Origin: Ignavibacteria bacterium
GTDB taxonomy: Bacteria > Bacteroidota > Ignavibacteria > Tepidaquicellales > OLB5
Direction of reading: 5' to 3'
DNA length: 64,000 nucleotides
Assembly (NCBI GenBank): GCA_030835025.1
Contig: JAUQWS010000024.1
Span: 1-64,000 of the forward strand
Below are positions 33,115-42,131 of this stretch, in pieces. Position numbers and translations under genes: made by a program. Under the pieces are notes generated by a model. It had not been told where the DNA came from and made no database searches. It worked only from the letters and a program-made list of their open reading frames with translations. Position 1 is the first letter of the stretch; each line of letters opens with the position of its first letter.

Positions 33115-33732
33115 TTACTGCTGGTATGTATATGTATACTTTGTTACATAATGATCTTTGCCGACGAAACAATCTACAACCAGCTGGCAGTTTCTTGAGT
33201 CATCAAAGAGGAACTTAGGCGCATAGAAGAAGCCTTTTTTAACCTCGTTTGAATACTGCTTGTTATCCTTATTGACTTTCAGTATTTCAATCGAATTCGG
33301 TTCCATGTTTATCAGGTCAGCGCCTTCTCTTGCGAAAAACATCTTTATTCCGCTTGCAACTTTTGCAGTAGTGCTGTATTCTATGTTTGTGTAGATTGCC
33401 TCAAGGTTCATGTAAGCACCGGGCTGCATTGTTTTGGGAGGAGCCTGCCACCGGTATCCTGCACTTACTGTGTGGATGATCTCGATGACATCTTTCCATG
33501 AGTAAACAGCAACTATATCACTGTTCTCGGTTTCCCACTTTGTTATGTTCTGCTTATTTACGATCTTGGTTTCAGCACCGGCCAGTACCCACGTTCCGCC
33601 GATAAGTTCTTCAGCAGGTGTACCTGCACCCTCGGTTGTGGTTGTTGTTTCGTTGTTTACTGATACATCCTGCGAATAGACTCCCGTAATTGCCAAAGAC
33701 GCAAACAGTAAAATCGTAATGAGTTTCTTCAT
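33115..33732 (-). CDS. Secreted protein of unknown function
   Basis: A 205-residue protein with a clear signal peptide (LITILLFASLAITGVYS, cleaved before QDVSV), then a Thr/Glu-rich linker (NNETTTTTEGAG) and a compact domain of mixed strands starting LIGGTWVLAGAET. The domain opening recalls lipocalin-like or META-type proteins (GTWxL), but no full signature can be seen. Two cysteines (DSRNCQLVVDC) may form a disulfide. It has its own promoter and terminator, so it is a single-gene unit. Confidence 0.7.
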   Translation of the reverse strand: MKKLITILLFASLAITGVYSQDVSVNNETTTTTEGAGTPAEELIGGTWVLAGAETKIVNKQNITKWETENSDIVAVYSWKDVIEIIHTVSAGYRWQAPPKTMQPGAYMNLEAIYTNIEYSTTAKVASGIKMFFAREGADLINMEPNSIEILKVNKDNKQYSNEVKKGFFYAPKFLFDDSRNCQLVVDCFVGKDHYVTKYTYTYQQ

Positions 33733-33821
33733 AATATTCTTTCCCCTAGCTCTAATATATAGCCTGTTTTAGTTACTTGCTCTTAGGCTATTTCGTTAGA
33801 TTCTGGTTAATCTAACTACTA

Positions 33822-33852
33822 CAAATATGGTAGAGTCCCTAGCTTGTATCAA
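33822..33852 (-). promoter_or_regulatory. Predicted promoter of the 33.1-kb secreted-protein gene
   Basis: On the minus strand TTG (33852-33850), 20 bases, then CATATTTG (33829-33822), one mismatch to TAnnTTTG. It would leave a leader of about 80-90 bases. Confidence 0.5.
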
Positions 33853-33914
33853 TACACCTTAATAGGGATATTCCCCAACCCAATCTGTAATTACCATTTC
33901 CCGTTATTTTTTGC

Positions 33915-33922
33915 TATATTTG
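33915..33922 (+). promoter_or_regulatory. Predicted -7 box for the Ig-like lipoprotein gene
   Basis: TATATTTG matches TAnnTTTG exactly. No TTG is found 19-21 bases upstream (TTA at N21). The box is only 4 bases before GTG 33927, which argues for the downstream ATG as the true start. Confidence 0.45.
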
Positions 33923-33956
33923 AGGAGTGGAAGCCGAAAACTACAAATTTCACGGT

Positions 33957-35369
33957 ATGATAATGGGTGCCAAAATGGTGCTAATTTTGGCCTTTTTAGT
34001 TTGCGGATGCGCCAATCAGCAGCCTCCGGGCGGGGGTGAGGAAGATAAGTCACCGCCGAAGGTGAAAATTATCTCGCCAAAGCAAAACGCTACCAATTTC
34101 CGCGGCAATACCATTGCCTTCGAATTCAGCGAATACGTAGACCGGCGGAGCTTTCAGGATGCTTTCAGGATCTCTCCCCGGATTGAGGGCGATATTGAAT
34201 ATAACTGGGGAGGCAAGGATGTTGAAGTGAGCTTCCCGCAGAACCTGGAGAAGCTTGATGCCAACAAGACATTTGTTGTGAATATCAGCACATCTTTAAA
34301 GGATATTCACGGAAATGCAATTGCCGAAGCCATTAGCCTCGCATTTTCTACCGGAACCAAAATAGATAAGGCTGAAATACACGGAAAAGCGTTTAACAAC
34401 AATGAAAAGGTAACTGCCGTTCTTGCATATAATATTGAAAGTACATCCGGATTTGACCCGACTAAAAATCTCCCCGATTACCTCACGGAATCAGGCTCAG
34501 CGGGTGACTTTGTTCTGACGAACTTAGCCCCGGGGAATTACAGGCTGCTTGCTATAGTTGATGATGACCGCAATCTGCTTTTTACCAGCGAACGCGAGAG
34601 TTACGGAGTATTGCCCTATGATGTTCTTGTAACAGACTCCGCAGTTATCAGCAATATTAACTTTTACATGAAAGAAATCACCCAAACGGGAACTACCGGC
34701 CCTGAGCTTGACTATACAAAGTATTCCAAGGATTCCCTTGGCATCGTATACACATCAATTGAAAGTGATTCGCGTGTTGTGCTTCCTGAGCAGAGCATAT
34801 TCATTTTCTTTAACCGCTATAAACCAACAAGAGACGAGCTTGTGAATTCACTTAAAATAACCGATGAGGCGGGAAGTACGGAAAGAGTTGTATTTAACTG
34901 GCGGAATGACTCGCTGGTTGAGGTTTTTCCCCAGGGCAAGTTTGCCTCAAACCGAAGTTATGCGCTTTCATTTGACCTGAAGACAGTTAAAGATTCCGTT
35001 TACAGGTTCACACTGCCGTTCAGGACTGTGAGCGCAAACTCATTCGGCGAGCTGAAGGGAACGGTTTATTCTTTCTACAATGACTATCCGCTTGTGGACT
35101 ATCCCGTCAGGATAGAGCTTGTTGCGCCGGCTATGATTCCATTATTAAAATATTCATACGAAGTGCGGGATACTGTTTTTGCATTTAAAAATATCCTTGA
35201 GGCGGAGTACAGTCTTTTCTCGTACGTTGATATTAACATTAATTCCGCCTATGATTACGGATACCCGTTCCCTTTTGAGCACAGCGAGCCGTTTTTTATC
35301 TATCCCCAAAAGCTTAACATCCGCGGCGGGTGGACGGTGGAGAATGTGAAGGTTAGTTTTGTTAAATAA
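33957..35369 (+). CDS. Ig-like domain lipoprotein
   Basis: A secreted protein of about 470 residues. The N-terminus is a lipoprotein signal (VLILAFLVCGCANQQPPGGG), with the lipidated Cys in LVCGC, followed by EEDKSPPKV, the usual Bacteroidetes opening before an SbsA/Big_5 Ig-like domain (about residues 40-130, PKQNATNFRGNTIAFEFSEY). A second part contains a carboxypeptidase-regulatory-like fold (GDFVLTNLAPGNYRLLAIVDDD), followed by another Ig-like segment. I start it at ATG 33957 because the earlier in-frame GTG 33927 overlaps the promoter region. It probably sits on the envelope surface; its ligand is unknown. Confidence 0.75.
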   Translation: MIMGAKMVLILAFLVCGCANQQPPGGGEEDKSPPKVKIISPKQNATNFRGNTIAFEFSEYVDRRSFQDAFRISPRIEGDIEYNWGGKDVEVSFPQNLEKLDANKTFVVNISTSLKDIHGNAIAEAISLAFSTGTKIDKAEIHGKAFNNNEKVTAVLAYNIESTSGFDPTKNLPDYLTESGSAGDFVLTNLAPGNYRLLAIVDDDRNLLFTSERESYGVLPYDVLVTDSAVISNINFYMKEITQTGTTGPELDYTKYSKDSLGIVYTSIESDSRVVLPEQSIFIFFNRYKPTRDELVNSLKITDEAGSTERVVFNWRNDSLVEVFPQGKFASNRSYALSFDLKTVKDSVYRFTLPFRTVSANSFGELKGTVYSFYNDYPLVDYPVRIELVAPAMIPLLKYSYEVRDTVFAFKNILEAEYSLFSYVDININSAYDYGYPFPFEHSEPFFIYPQKLNIRGGWTVENVKVSFVK

Positions 35370-35398
35370 AAAGTAAAAAGTAAAAAGGTAAAAAGGAT
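35368..35398 (+). repeat. AAAAAGTAAAAAGG short repeats
   Basis: Four imperfect copies of AAAAAGT/AAAAAGG follow the stop codon, just before a REP copy. Confidence 0.4.
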
Positions 35399-35404
35399 CT
35401 TGAA

Positions 35405-35436
35405 ATTCCCCCTTTGTTGGTGTTATCACCAACAAC
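35405..35436 (+). repeat. Distant REP hairpin copy
   Basis: CCCCCTTTGTTGGTG (arm 35414-35422), loop TTAT, CACCAACAA (35427-35435). Same family and orientation as the copies left of the RAYT gene, about 29 kb away. Confidence 0.7.
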
Positions 35437-35520
35437 TACCTTTCAAACAGGCATTACTTAATAAATTGAATGAAAACCCTTTTTTCCCTAACTTTGTGAT
35501 TCGCTCAAAAAACGCAGAAT

Positions 35521-36870
35521 TTGAAGAAAGTTTTAGTCATTTCGTATTATTTTCCCCCTATGGGTATGGGCGGTGTGCAGCGTACAGCCAAGTTCGCAAA
35601 GTACCTGCACCTGTACGGCTGGCAGCCTTATGTATTGACGGTCACTCCCAAGCTTTACCTCGCAAGCGATTTGTGCCTGCTGAGTGAGGTTGAAAAAGCG
35701 GGAGTGAGGGTGTACAGAACCGGCGGCAGTGAATCAAACGGAAATTCGCATAAAGTCGTAAAGTTCAAGCATGATTCAAACAGGAAATTCCTGAGCAATC
35801 TTTCACAGACTTTCTTAATTCCTGATTCAAAAATATTCTGGAAATCAAAAGCCGTGGAGCTGGGCAGCAGGATAATTCAGGATGAGGGTATTGAGCTTAT
35901 CTATGCAACTGCTCCGCCTTATACTGATTTCCTTGCAGCGTGTGAGCTGAAAAAAAAGTTCGGGCTTCCGCTTGTGCTTGATTACCGCGATTCATGGATA
36001 GACTGCCCCAATAATTATTACCCAACTCCCCTGCACAAGAGCAGGCACAGTAAAATGGAAACAGAAGTGCTCAAAAGCGCTGATAAGATAATTACAATAA
36101 ATGACCGGATAAAGGAATTGATACATCTTCGCTACCCGTTTGTGAAGGATGAAGATGTAAAGGTTGTACCGCAGGGCTTTGACCCGGAAGACTTCGAACC
36201 ACAGATATCACAGATTACGCAGATTGGATCACAGATTTCGCAGATTGAACCAATGATTAATCAGATTACTCAGAAGGAAAACAAGAAATTCAGGTTAACT
36301 TACTCAGGGAGTTTTTTGAATTATTACACACCGAAACATTTTCTGGACGGACTTAAGCTGGCATTTGATAAGAGACCTGAGCTGAAGGATAAAATAGAAG
36401 CATGTTTTGTCGGTACCTTCCCAAACGAGTATAGTGAGTATATTAAAAAGCTTGGAATTGAGGGTGCAGTTAACATTGCAGGGTATGTTGAGCATTCTGT
36501 TTGCGCAAAGTATTTGGCGGAGTCTGACGTGTTATGGATGATGATAAATAAGACTGAGCGAAGCGACCTGCACTCAACCGGCAAGCTGTATGAGTACTTC
36601 GGGGCGGGCAAGCCGATACTGGCATGTGTGCCCGAAGGTGTTGCACGGAAATCACTGGAAAGCTACGGCGCAGTCATTATAACAGAACCGGGCGACGTGA
36701 ATGCAATTGCTGCGGCAATACTGGAGTTTTATGATAAGTTTGAAAAGGGAGTAATGCCGGTTCCAAACCCTGAGGTAAAAAATATGTATGACAGGAGACT
36801 CCTCGCCGGAAAACTGGCAGAAGTTCTGGACGGTGTGTTGGTGCATTCAGCTGAAGGAGCAAAAGTATAA
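35521..36870 (+). CDS. Glycosyltransferase (GT4/GT1 family)
   Basis: A 449-residue GT-B-fold glycosyltransferase. The N-domain begins MKKVLVISYYFPPMGMGGVQR, with LVLDYRDSW near residue 155; the C-domain has the nucleotide-sugar motif STGKLYEYFGAGKPILA near residue 360. It likely builds cell-surface polysaccharide, donor unknown. The start is TTG 35521, chosen because KKVLVISYYFPP is the family start and no ATG precedes it. Residues about 227-252 (ISQITQIGSQISQIEP...) are encoded by a CAGATT repeat and sit in the linker between the two domains. Gap to purD is zero. Confidence 0.88.
   Translation: MKKVLVISYYFPPMGMGGVQRTAKFAKYLHLYGWQPYVLTVTPKLYLASDLCLLSEVEKAGVRVYRTGGSESNGNSHKVVKFKHDSNRKFLSNLSQTFLIPDSKIFWKSKAVELGSRIIQDEGIELIYATAPPYTDFLAACELKKKFGLPLVLDYRDSWIDCPNNYYPTPLHKSRHSKMETEVLKSADKIITINDRIKELIHLRYPFVKDEDVKVVPQGFDPEDFEPQISQITQIGSQISQIEPMINQITQKENKKFRLTYSGSFLNYYTPKHFLDGLKLAFDKRPELKDKIEACFVGTFPNEYSEYIKKLGIEGAVNIAGYVEHSVCAKYLAESDVLWMMINKTERSDLHSTGKLYEYFGAGKPILACVPEGVARKSLESYGAVIITEPGDVNAIAAAILEFYDKFEKGVMPVPNPEVKNMYDRRLLAGKLAEVLDGVLVHSAEGAKV
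36200..36276 (+). repeat. In-frame CAGATT repeat inside the glycosyltransferase gene
   Basis: CAGATT occurs at 36211, 36220, 36232, 36241 and 36262, with CAGATA at 36202, spaced 9, 12, 9 and 21 bases (all multiples of three). It keeps the reading frame and encodes an Ile-Gln-Ser/Thr-rich linker. Confidence 0.75.
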
Positions 36871-38145
36871 GTGAAAGTACTGGTAATTGGCTCCGGCGGA
36901 AGAGAGCATGCAATTGCGTGGAAGCTCATACAAAGCCCGAAAGTCACTAAGCTGTTCGCAGCACCCGGCAATGCGGGAATAAATCAGATCGCAGAAGAGG
37001 TAAAAATAAAAGCTGATGATGTCGAAGGTCTGCTGAAGTTTGCCTCAGATAATGCAATTGATTTCACCGTTTGCGGTCCCGAAGTTCCGTTAGAGCTTGG
37101 CATTGTTGATGAATTCTATAAAAACGGATTAAAGATATTCGGTCCCCAAAAAAGCGCTGCAAAGCTTGAGCACAGTAAGATATTTGCCAAGGAATTCATG
37201 AAGCAGCATAATATTCCGACAGCGGGATTTGAAACATTCAGCTCCGGTAAAAAAGAAAAAGCGCTTGCATACATTAAGGGCTCAAAATATCCGTTAGTTA
37301 TTAAAGCTGACGGACTTGCAGCAGGCAAGGGAGTGATAATCTGCAGTAATGAAACTGAAGCAATTGCTGCAATTGAAGAAATATTTGGTGATAAAGTATT
37401 CGGTTCAGCGGGCGAGAATATAGTTGTTGAGGATTACCTAACCGGAGCGGAAGCATCGGTCTTTGCAATTTGCGACGGTACAGACTATGTTGTATTGCCT
37501 CCGGCACAGGACCACAAGAAAATCGGTGAAGGCGAGACAGGGAAGAATACAGGGGGAATGGGCAGTTACGCTCCCGCTAATAAAATAGTGACAGAAGCTG
37601 TACTCGATAGAACCAAAAAGCGCATAATTGAGCCTGTTTTAGCTAAAATGAAGAGTGAAGGCAGTGAATTCAGAGGCGTGCTCTATTGCGGTTTGATGAT
37701 AGACAATAAGGGCGATCCGTATGTAATTGAGTTCAACACCCGTTTCGGCGATCCAGAAACACAGGTCGTTTTGCCGATGATAGAATCAGACCTGCTTGAA
37801 TTGTTGATTGCATCTACAGAAGGTAATATCAAAGAGCATGAATTAAAAGTCAGCGCAGATGATTATTGCTGTGTTGTGCTTGCTTCGGGAGGATATCCTG
37901 ATAAGTATGAAACCGGGAAAGTGATAACGGGATTGGAAAAAGTTACAAAGGATTGTTTATTATTTCATGCGGGCACAAGCCTGAAAGACGGGAAGATAGT
38001 TTCTTCAGGCGGCAGAGTTATGAATGTTGTGGGAAAGTCGGATAAGGGATTAAGAGATGCAATTGATTCTGCTTATGCAAATGCAGAGCTGGTTAATTTT
38101 GAAAATAAAGTTTACAGAAAAGATATAGGATCAAAAGGTCTATAA
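36871..38145 (+). CDS. purD: Phosphoribosylamine-glycine ligase
   Basis: A 424-residue ATP-grasp enzyme that makes glycinamide ribonucleotide, the second step of purine synthesis, using the product of PRPP amidotransferase. The N-terminus VIGSGGREHAIAWKL, CGPEVPLELG, the ATP-grasp lid GGMGSYAPA and FNTRFGDPETQVVLP are characteristic. Start GTG 36871 abuts the glycosyltransferase stop. No other pur gene is nearby, so its placement is not a pathway operon. Confidence 0.96.
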   Translation: MKVLVIGSGGREHAIAWKLIQSPKVTKLFAAPGNAGINQIAEEVKIKADDVEGLLKFASDNAIDFTVCGPEVPLELGIVDEFYKNGLKIFGPQKSAAKLEHSKIFAKEFMKQHNIPTAGFETFSSGKKEKALAYIKGSKYPLVIKADGLAAGKGVIICSNETEAIAAIEEIFGDKVFGSAGENIVVEDYLTGAEASVFAICDGTDYVVLPPAQDHKKIGEGETGKNTGGMGSYAPANKIVTEAVLDRTKKRIIEPVLAKMKSEGSEFRGVLYCGLMIDNKGDPYVIEFNTRFGDPETQVVLPMIESDLLELLIASTEGNIKEHELKVSADDYCCVVLASGGYPDKYETGKVITGLEKVTKDCLLFHAGTSLKDGKIVSSGGRVMNVVGKSDKGLRDAIDSAYANAELVNFENKVYRKDIGSKGL

Positions 38146-38166
38146 AAGGAGACTCTTAAAGTAAAA

Positions 38167-39090
38167 ATGAATATTTTAGTAACAGGCGGTGCTGGATTCA
38201 TAGGTTCTCAGATAGTTGATGCATATATTGAAAAGGGCCATGATGTTGTGATAATTGATAACATGTCAACAGGAGTCAGGGAGTACATCAATCCGAATGC
38301 GAAGTTTTATAAAATGGATATTTGCGATGAGGGAATATCAGAAGTATTTAAAGAGCATAAGATAGATATTATCAATCATCACGCTGCGCAGATAGATCTC
38401 AGGAAGTCAGTTGATGACCCGAAATTCGATATTCAGGTAAATGTTACCGGCTCTGTTAACATTTTGCAGAATGCAATAAAGTACAAAGTGAAGAAGGTTA
38501 TTTTTGCTTCGACCGGGGGAGCTATATACGGTGAGCATGATTATTTTCCCGCTGATGAAGAGCATCCTGTAAGGCCGTATGCGCCTTACGGTATAAACAA
38601 AATGACTGTTGAGAAGTACCTTTATTTTTATAACCATGTGTACGGGCTTAATTACATAGTCTTAAGATATGCAAACGTTTACGGTCCGAGGCAGAACTCA
38701 AAAGGCGAGTGCGGTGTGATAGCGATCTTTGTTGATAAGATAATTTCAGGCGAGCAGCCGCTTATTAATGGAGACGGCAAACAGACAAGAGATTATGTTT
38801 ACGTTCAGGATGTTGTGAAAGCAAATGTACTGGCTGTTGATGCAAAGGGTCCGGCAACATACAACGTTGCCACAACACGCGAGACCGATGTGAACTATAT
38901 CTTTGACAGGATAAATCACTATGCAGGCACAAACTTTGAGGAGAAACACGGTCCTGCAAAGCTGGGTGAGCAGATGCGCTCGGTACTCAGCTTCGAAAAA
39001 ATAAGCAGTGAGCTGGGCTGGCAGCCTGAAATGGATATTGAGTCAGGGCTCAAAGCCACCACTGAATATTTCAGGGATCACAAAAAATAA
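38167..39090 (+). CDS. NAD-dependent sugar-nucleotide epimerase (UDP-glucose 4-epimerase-like)
   Basis: A 307-residue extended short-chain dehydrogenase. The NAD loop is GGAGFIGS (7-14); the catalytic set is Ser115-Thr116 (FASTGGAIYG) and Tyr141-xxx-Lys145 (YGINK). RQNSKGECGVIAIF and GDGKQTRDYVYVQDV are substrate-loop motifs shared with GalE/WbpP-like 4-epimerases. With the nearby glycosyltransferase it may feed surface polysaccharide. Which UDP-sugar it uses is not decidable here. AAGGAGA lies upstream of ATG at workable spacing. Confidence 0.88.
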   Translation: MNILVTGGAGFIGSQIVDAYIEKGHDVVIIDNMSTGVREYINPNAKFYKMDICDEGISEVFKEHKIDIINHHAAQIDLRKSVDDPKFDIQVNVTGSVNILQNAIKYKVKKVIFASTGGAIYGEHDYFPADEEHPVRPYAPYGINKMTVEKYLYFYNHVYGLNYIVLRYANVYGPRQNSKGECGVIAIFVDKIISGEQPLINGDGKQTRDYVYVQDVVKANVLAVDAKGPATYNVATTRETDVNYIFDRINHYAGTNFEEKHGPAKLGEQMRSVLSFEKISSELGWQPEMDIESGLKATTEYFRDHKK

Positions 39091-39103
39091 TTATTCAAAC
39101 ATA

Positions 39104-40045
39104 TTGCTTAAAGACCTGGCCGGAAAAATACTTGGTTCGCATAAACCTGCAATTGCAAGGGGAATATCTCTTGTAGAAAATGAATCGAAGCAGGCTAATG
39201 AACTTCTGAAGATGCTGTATAAAAATACGGGCAAGGCATATATTATCGGGATAACCGGACCTCCCGGGGCAGGCAAAAGCACATTGACAAACAATCTTAC
39301 CCGGCTGCTGAGGGAAAAAGGGTTCAAAGTTGGGATAATCGCTGTTGACCCGACGAGTCCTTTTACAGGCGGCGCGCTGCTTGGCGACAGGATAAGAATG
39401 CAGGAAATCGGAATTGACAGCGAGGTCTTCATCCGCTCAATGGCAACAAGGGGCAGTCTTGGGGGACTTTCGAAAAAAGCAAAAGAAGCCTGCGAGATTC
39501 TTGACGCTTCCGGCAAAGACTTTATCATTATAGAGACTGTTGGAGTCGGTCAGTCAGAGCTTGATATAGCGCAAACTGCGGACACGACCATAGTAGTTCT
39601 TGTTCCTGAATCAGGTGATGCAGTCCAGACAATGAAGGCCGGACTTATGGAAATTGGTGATATATTTGTAATTAACAAATCAGATAGAGACGGCTCTGAG
39701 GCATTAGGTGTGGCGCTTAGAACAATGCTGCACCTCAAAATGACCAGAGAAAGTGACCTTGAAGTACCGGTCATAAAAACGGTTGCATCAAAAAATCTCG
39801 GCACTGAAGAACTGTACGAAAAGATAGACGCACACAAGAAGTATCTTCAGGCAAACGGGAAGTTTGAGAATAAGCGCAAAGAGAATCTGCTTAAACAAAT
39901 TGCAGAGCTTGTTAATAACAGGCTTGAAAACAAGTTCTGGACAAGCGAAAAAAAGAATGTTCTGGAAAGAAAGCTTGGCAAAATTTCAGAAAGAGAGATC
40001 ACTCCCTACGATTTTGTTGACGATCTGTTCCAATCGGGAATTTAA
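39104..40045 (+). CDS. meaB: Methylmalonyl-CoA mutase-associated GTPase MeaB (ArgK family)
   Basis: A G3E-family P-loop GTPase, about 313 residues from the chosen start. Motifs: GITGPPGAGKSTLTNNL (Walker A), VDPTSPFTGGALLGDRIRM, ETVGVGQSELD and NKSD. MeaB protects and loads the adenosylcobalamin cofactor of methylmalonyl-CoA mutase. The mutase is not in this window, but the next gene, an acyl-CoA dehydrogenase, fits propionate or branched-chain catabolism. The open frame extends back to GTG 39008, inside the epimerase gene, but LLKDLAGKILGSHKPAIARG is the normal family start, so TTG 39104 is preferred. Confidence 0.88.
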   Translation: MLKDLAGKILGSHKPAIARGISLVENESKQANELLKMLYKNTGKAYIIGITGPPGAGKSTLTNNLTRLLREKGFKVGIIAVDPTSPFTGGALLGDRIRMQEIGIDSEVFIRSMATRGSLGGLSKKAKEACEILDASGKDFIIIETVGVGQSELDIAQTADTTIVVLVPESGDAVQTMKAGLMEIGDIFVINKSDRDGSEALGVALRTMLHLKMTRESDLEVPVIKTVASKNLGTEELYEKIDAHKKYLQANGKFENKRKENLLKQIAELVNNRLENKFWTSEKKNVLERKLGKISEREITPYDFVDDLFQSGI

Positions 40046-40065
40046 TAAATTTAAACATATATAAG

Positions 40066-41211
40066 ATGGATTTTAATCTTACGGATAGCAATAAAGAGAT
40101 ACAAAAGCTGGCGAGAGATTTTGCACAGAACAGGATAGTTCCTGAAGTGATGAAGTTTGACGAGACTTCTGAATTTCCGTGGGAGCTTGCCAAAGAGCTT
40201 GGTAATATGGGGTTTCTCGGAATTCTGTTTCCCGAAGAACTGGAAGGCGCAAACCTGACGACTGTTGATTACGCGATAATTGTTGAAGAGATAAGCAAAG
40301 CAGATCCTTCGCTTGGATTAACTGTTGCTTCACATAACGGGTTATGCACTAACCATATTTATATGTTCAGCAATGAGGAGCTTAAGAAGAAATACATTCC
40401 CGACCTTGCATCCGGAAGGAAATTAGGCGCCTGGGGATTGACGGAAAATGTCTCCGGAAGCGATGCCGCAGGAATGCACACAACAGCTGTCAGGAAAGGC
40501 GATCATTATATTGTTAACGGGAGCAAAAGCTTTATTACCCAGGGCGGTGTTGGCGAAACTGCAGTTGTAACGGCATATACAGATAAATCAAAAGGCTCAA
40601 AAGGCATTTCAGCTTTTATAGCCGAAAAGGGATTTGAAGGATTTTCGGTCGGAAAGAAAGAGAACAAGCTTGGAATGCGTTCATCCGATACGTGTGAGCT
40701 TATCTTTGATAACTGCAAGATCCCCGCCGAAAACCTTATAGGCAAAGAAGGTGAAGGATTCAAACAAAGCATGACGATACTTGATGGCGGAAGGATCTCT
40801 ATCGCTGCGCTTTCAGTTGGCATAGCGCAGGCGGCGCTTGAACACTCCATAAAGTATGCAAAACAGCGCAAGCAGTTTGGCAAGGCTTTGGCTGAATTCC
40901 AGGGTATTCAGTTCAAGATCGCAGATATGGCAACTGAAGTGGAAGCTGCAAGATTGCTTACCTACAAAGCCGCTAAGATGAAAGATGAAGGAAAGGATTT
41001 CAAGTTCGCCGCATCACTGGCGAAATATTACGCCAGCGAAATTGCAACAAAAGCAACCGGCGAGGCGATACAGATACATGGCGGATACGGCTTTATTAAG
41101 GAATTCCCCGTTGAAAAACTGTACCGTGATGTTAAGCTTACAACCATCGGCGAAGGTACAAGCGAAGTTCAGAAGATGATAATGGCAAGGATGCTTGTTG
41201 AAATGTATTGA
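40066..41211 (+). CDS. Acyl-CoA dehydrogenase
   Basis: A 381-residue FAD enzyme that oxidises acyl-CoA to the 2-enoyl-CoA. Family signatures GAWGLTENVSGSDAAGM and QIHGGYGFIKEFPVEKLYRD are intact; the catalytic base is Glu363 in IGEGTSEVQK, the position used by short-chain and branched-chain enzymes. Its length and termini are typical. It lies 20 bases after meaB, so they are likely co-transcribed, and a bidirectional terminator follows. Chain-length preference cannot be read. Confidence 0.95.
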   Translation: MDFNLTDSNKEIQKLARDFAQNRIVPEVMKFDETSEFPWELAKELGNMGFLGILFPEELEGANLTTVDYAIIVEEISKADPSLGLTVASHNGLCTNHIYMFSNEELKKKYIPDLASGRKLGAWGLTENVSGSDAAGMHTTAVRKGDHYIVNGSKSFITQGGVGETAVVTAYTDKSKGSKGISAFIAEKGFEGFSVGKKENKLGMRSSDTCELIFDNCKIPAENLIGKEGEGFKQSMTILDGGRISIAALSVGIAQAALEHSIKYAKQRKQFGKALAEFQGIQFKIADMATEVEAARLLTYKAAKMKDEGKDFKFAASLAKYYASEIATKATGEAIQIHGGYGFIKEFPVEKLYRDVKLTTIGEGTSEVQKMIMARMLVEMY

Positions 41212-41268
41212 CGATTGAAGATTCAAGATTCAAGATTAAAGATTAAAGATTAAAGATTTGAAGATTGT
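41212..41268 (+). repeat. AAGATT tandem array after the acyl-CoA dehydrogenase gene
   Basis: GATTGAAGATTCAAGATTCA followed by three AAAGATT units and TTGAAGATTG, a 7-8-base period starting directly at the stop codon. Confidence 0.65.
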
Positions 41269-41287
41269 AAAGGCTTATCAAAAAAAT

Positions 41288-41320
41288 AAAACCCGTTAAG
41301 TAACGCTTGACGGGTTTTTT
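41288..41320. terminator. Bidirectional terminator between the acyl-CoA dehydrogenase gene and mlaE
   Basis: Stem AAACCCGTTAAG/CTTGACGGGTTT (one G-T pair), loop TAACG, with T-runs on the right for the plus strand and on the left (as A-run) for the minus strand. The two flanking genes converge here. Confidence 0.85.
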
Positions 41321-41342
41321 AATTTGCAGGATAAAGAAAGAA

Positions 41343-42116
41343 TTATCCGAATATTGTTGTCCACAAAATGTAATCCAGAACAAGTGTCATGGCTGCGGCA
41401 AGCACGAATGCTCGGATAGTTGCATTACCTACTCCCTGTGCGCCGCCCTGTGCGTTCAGTCCCACGTGACATCCTAAAATTGATGTTGATGCTCCGAAGA
41501 ATACTGCCTTGATCAGTCCGCCGAAAATGTCTTTCATTTCAAAAACGCGTTTAGCGCTTGTGAAAAAAACCTGGAAAGATACGTCCTGGAAGAAATAAGC
41601 AACTCCAAATGCTCCCAATATTGCAACAAAGTTTGCAATTATGGTTATCACCGGAAGCATAATGATGCTTGCAATAAACCTTGGCATTACAAGGTATCTT
41701 ACCGGGTTTATAGCCAGTGATTCAAGTGCATCTATCTGTTCGGTAACTTTCATAGTGCCAAGCTCAGCAGCAATTGATGCACCGACTCTTCCCGCAAGTA
41801 CAATTGCAGTAAGTACAGGTCCAAGCTCAATGAAGATTGCTTTTGTTACAGCAGAACCGAGATAGGATAGTGAAATGAATCCCTGAAACTGGTATGCAGC
41901 CTGCCACGTGGAAATTGTTCCGGTGAAAAAACCGATTATTACTACAAGGGGGATTGAACCGACACCAATGTGTTCCATCTGGTCGAGTATCAGTTTTCTG
42001 TCTCTGAAAAATCTTGGAAAACTGAGAATAATCCCCCATATCAGCATCGAAATTCTGCCGATTTCAAGGAAAAAAAACTCAAATTTGTTTATGAACCAGT
42101 CGAAAAGAAGCGTCAT
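41343..42116 (-). CDS. mlaE: MlaE-family ABC transporter permease
   Basis: A 257-residue inner-membrane permease of the Mla lipid-transport system, which moves phospholipids between the two membranes with an MlaF ATPase and MCE-domain MlaD. Landmarks: IELGPVLTAIVLAGRVGASIAAELGTM and a helix set typical of the family. The frame opens at TTG 42134, but that codon lies in a TATATTTG promoter box, so ATG 42116 is the likelier start. MlaF and MlaD are not adjacent here, which is unusual; they may be elsewhere. Confidence 0.9.
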   Translation of the reverse strand: MTLLFDWFINKFEFFFLEIGRISMLIWGIILSFPRFFRDRKLILDQMEHIGVGSIPLVVIIGFFTGTISTWQAAYQFQGFISLSYLGSAVTKAIFIELGPVLTAIVLAGRVGASIAAELGTMKVTEQIDALESLAINPVRYLVMPRFIASIIMLPVITIIANFVAILGAFGVAYFFQDVSFQVFFTSAKRVFEMKDIFGGLIKAVFFGASTSILGCHVGLNAQGGAQGVGNATIRAFVLAAAMTLVLDYILWTTIFG

Positions 42117-42131
42117 ATAGCCCGAATATGT

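Noticed and set aside
39008-39103. Earlier GTG start for meaB
   Set aside because: It lies within the epimerase gene and adds residues not expected in MeaB; TTG 39104 gives the normal N-terminus.
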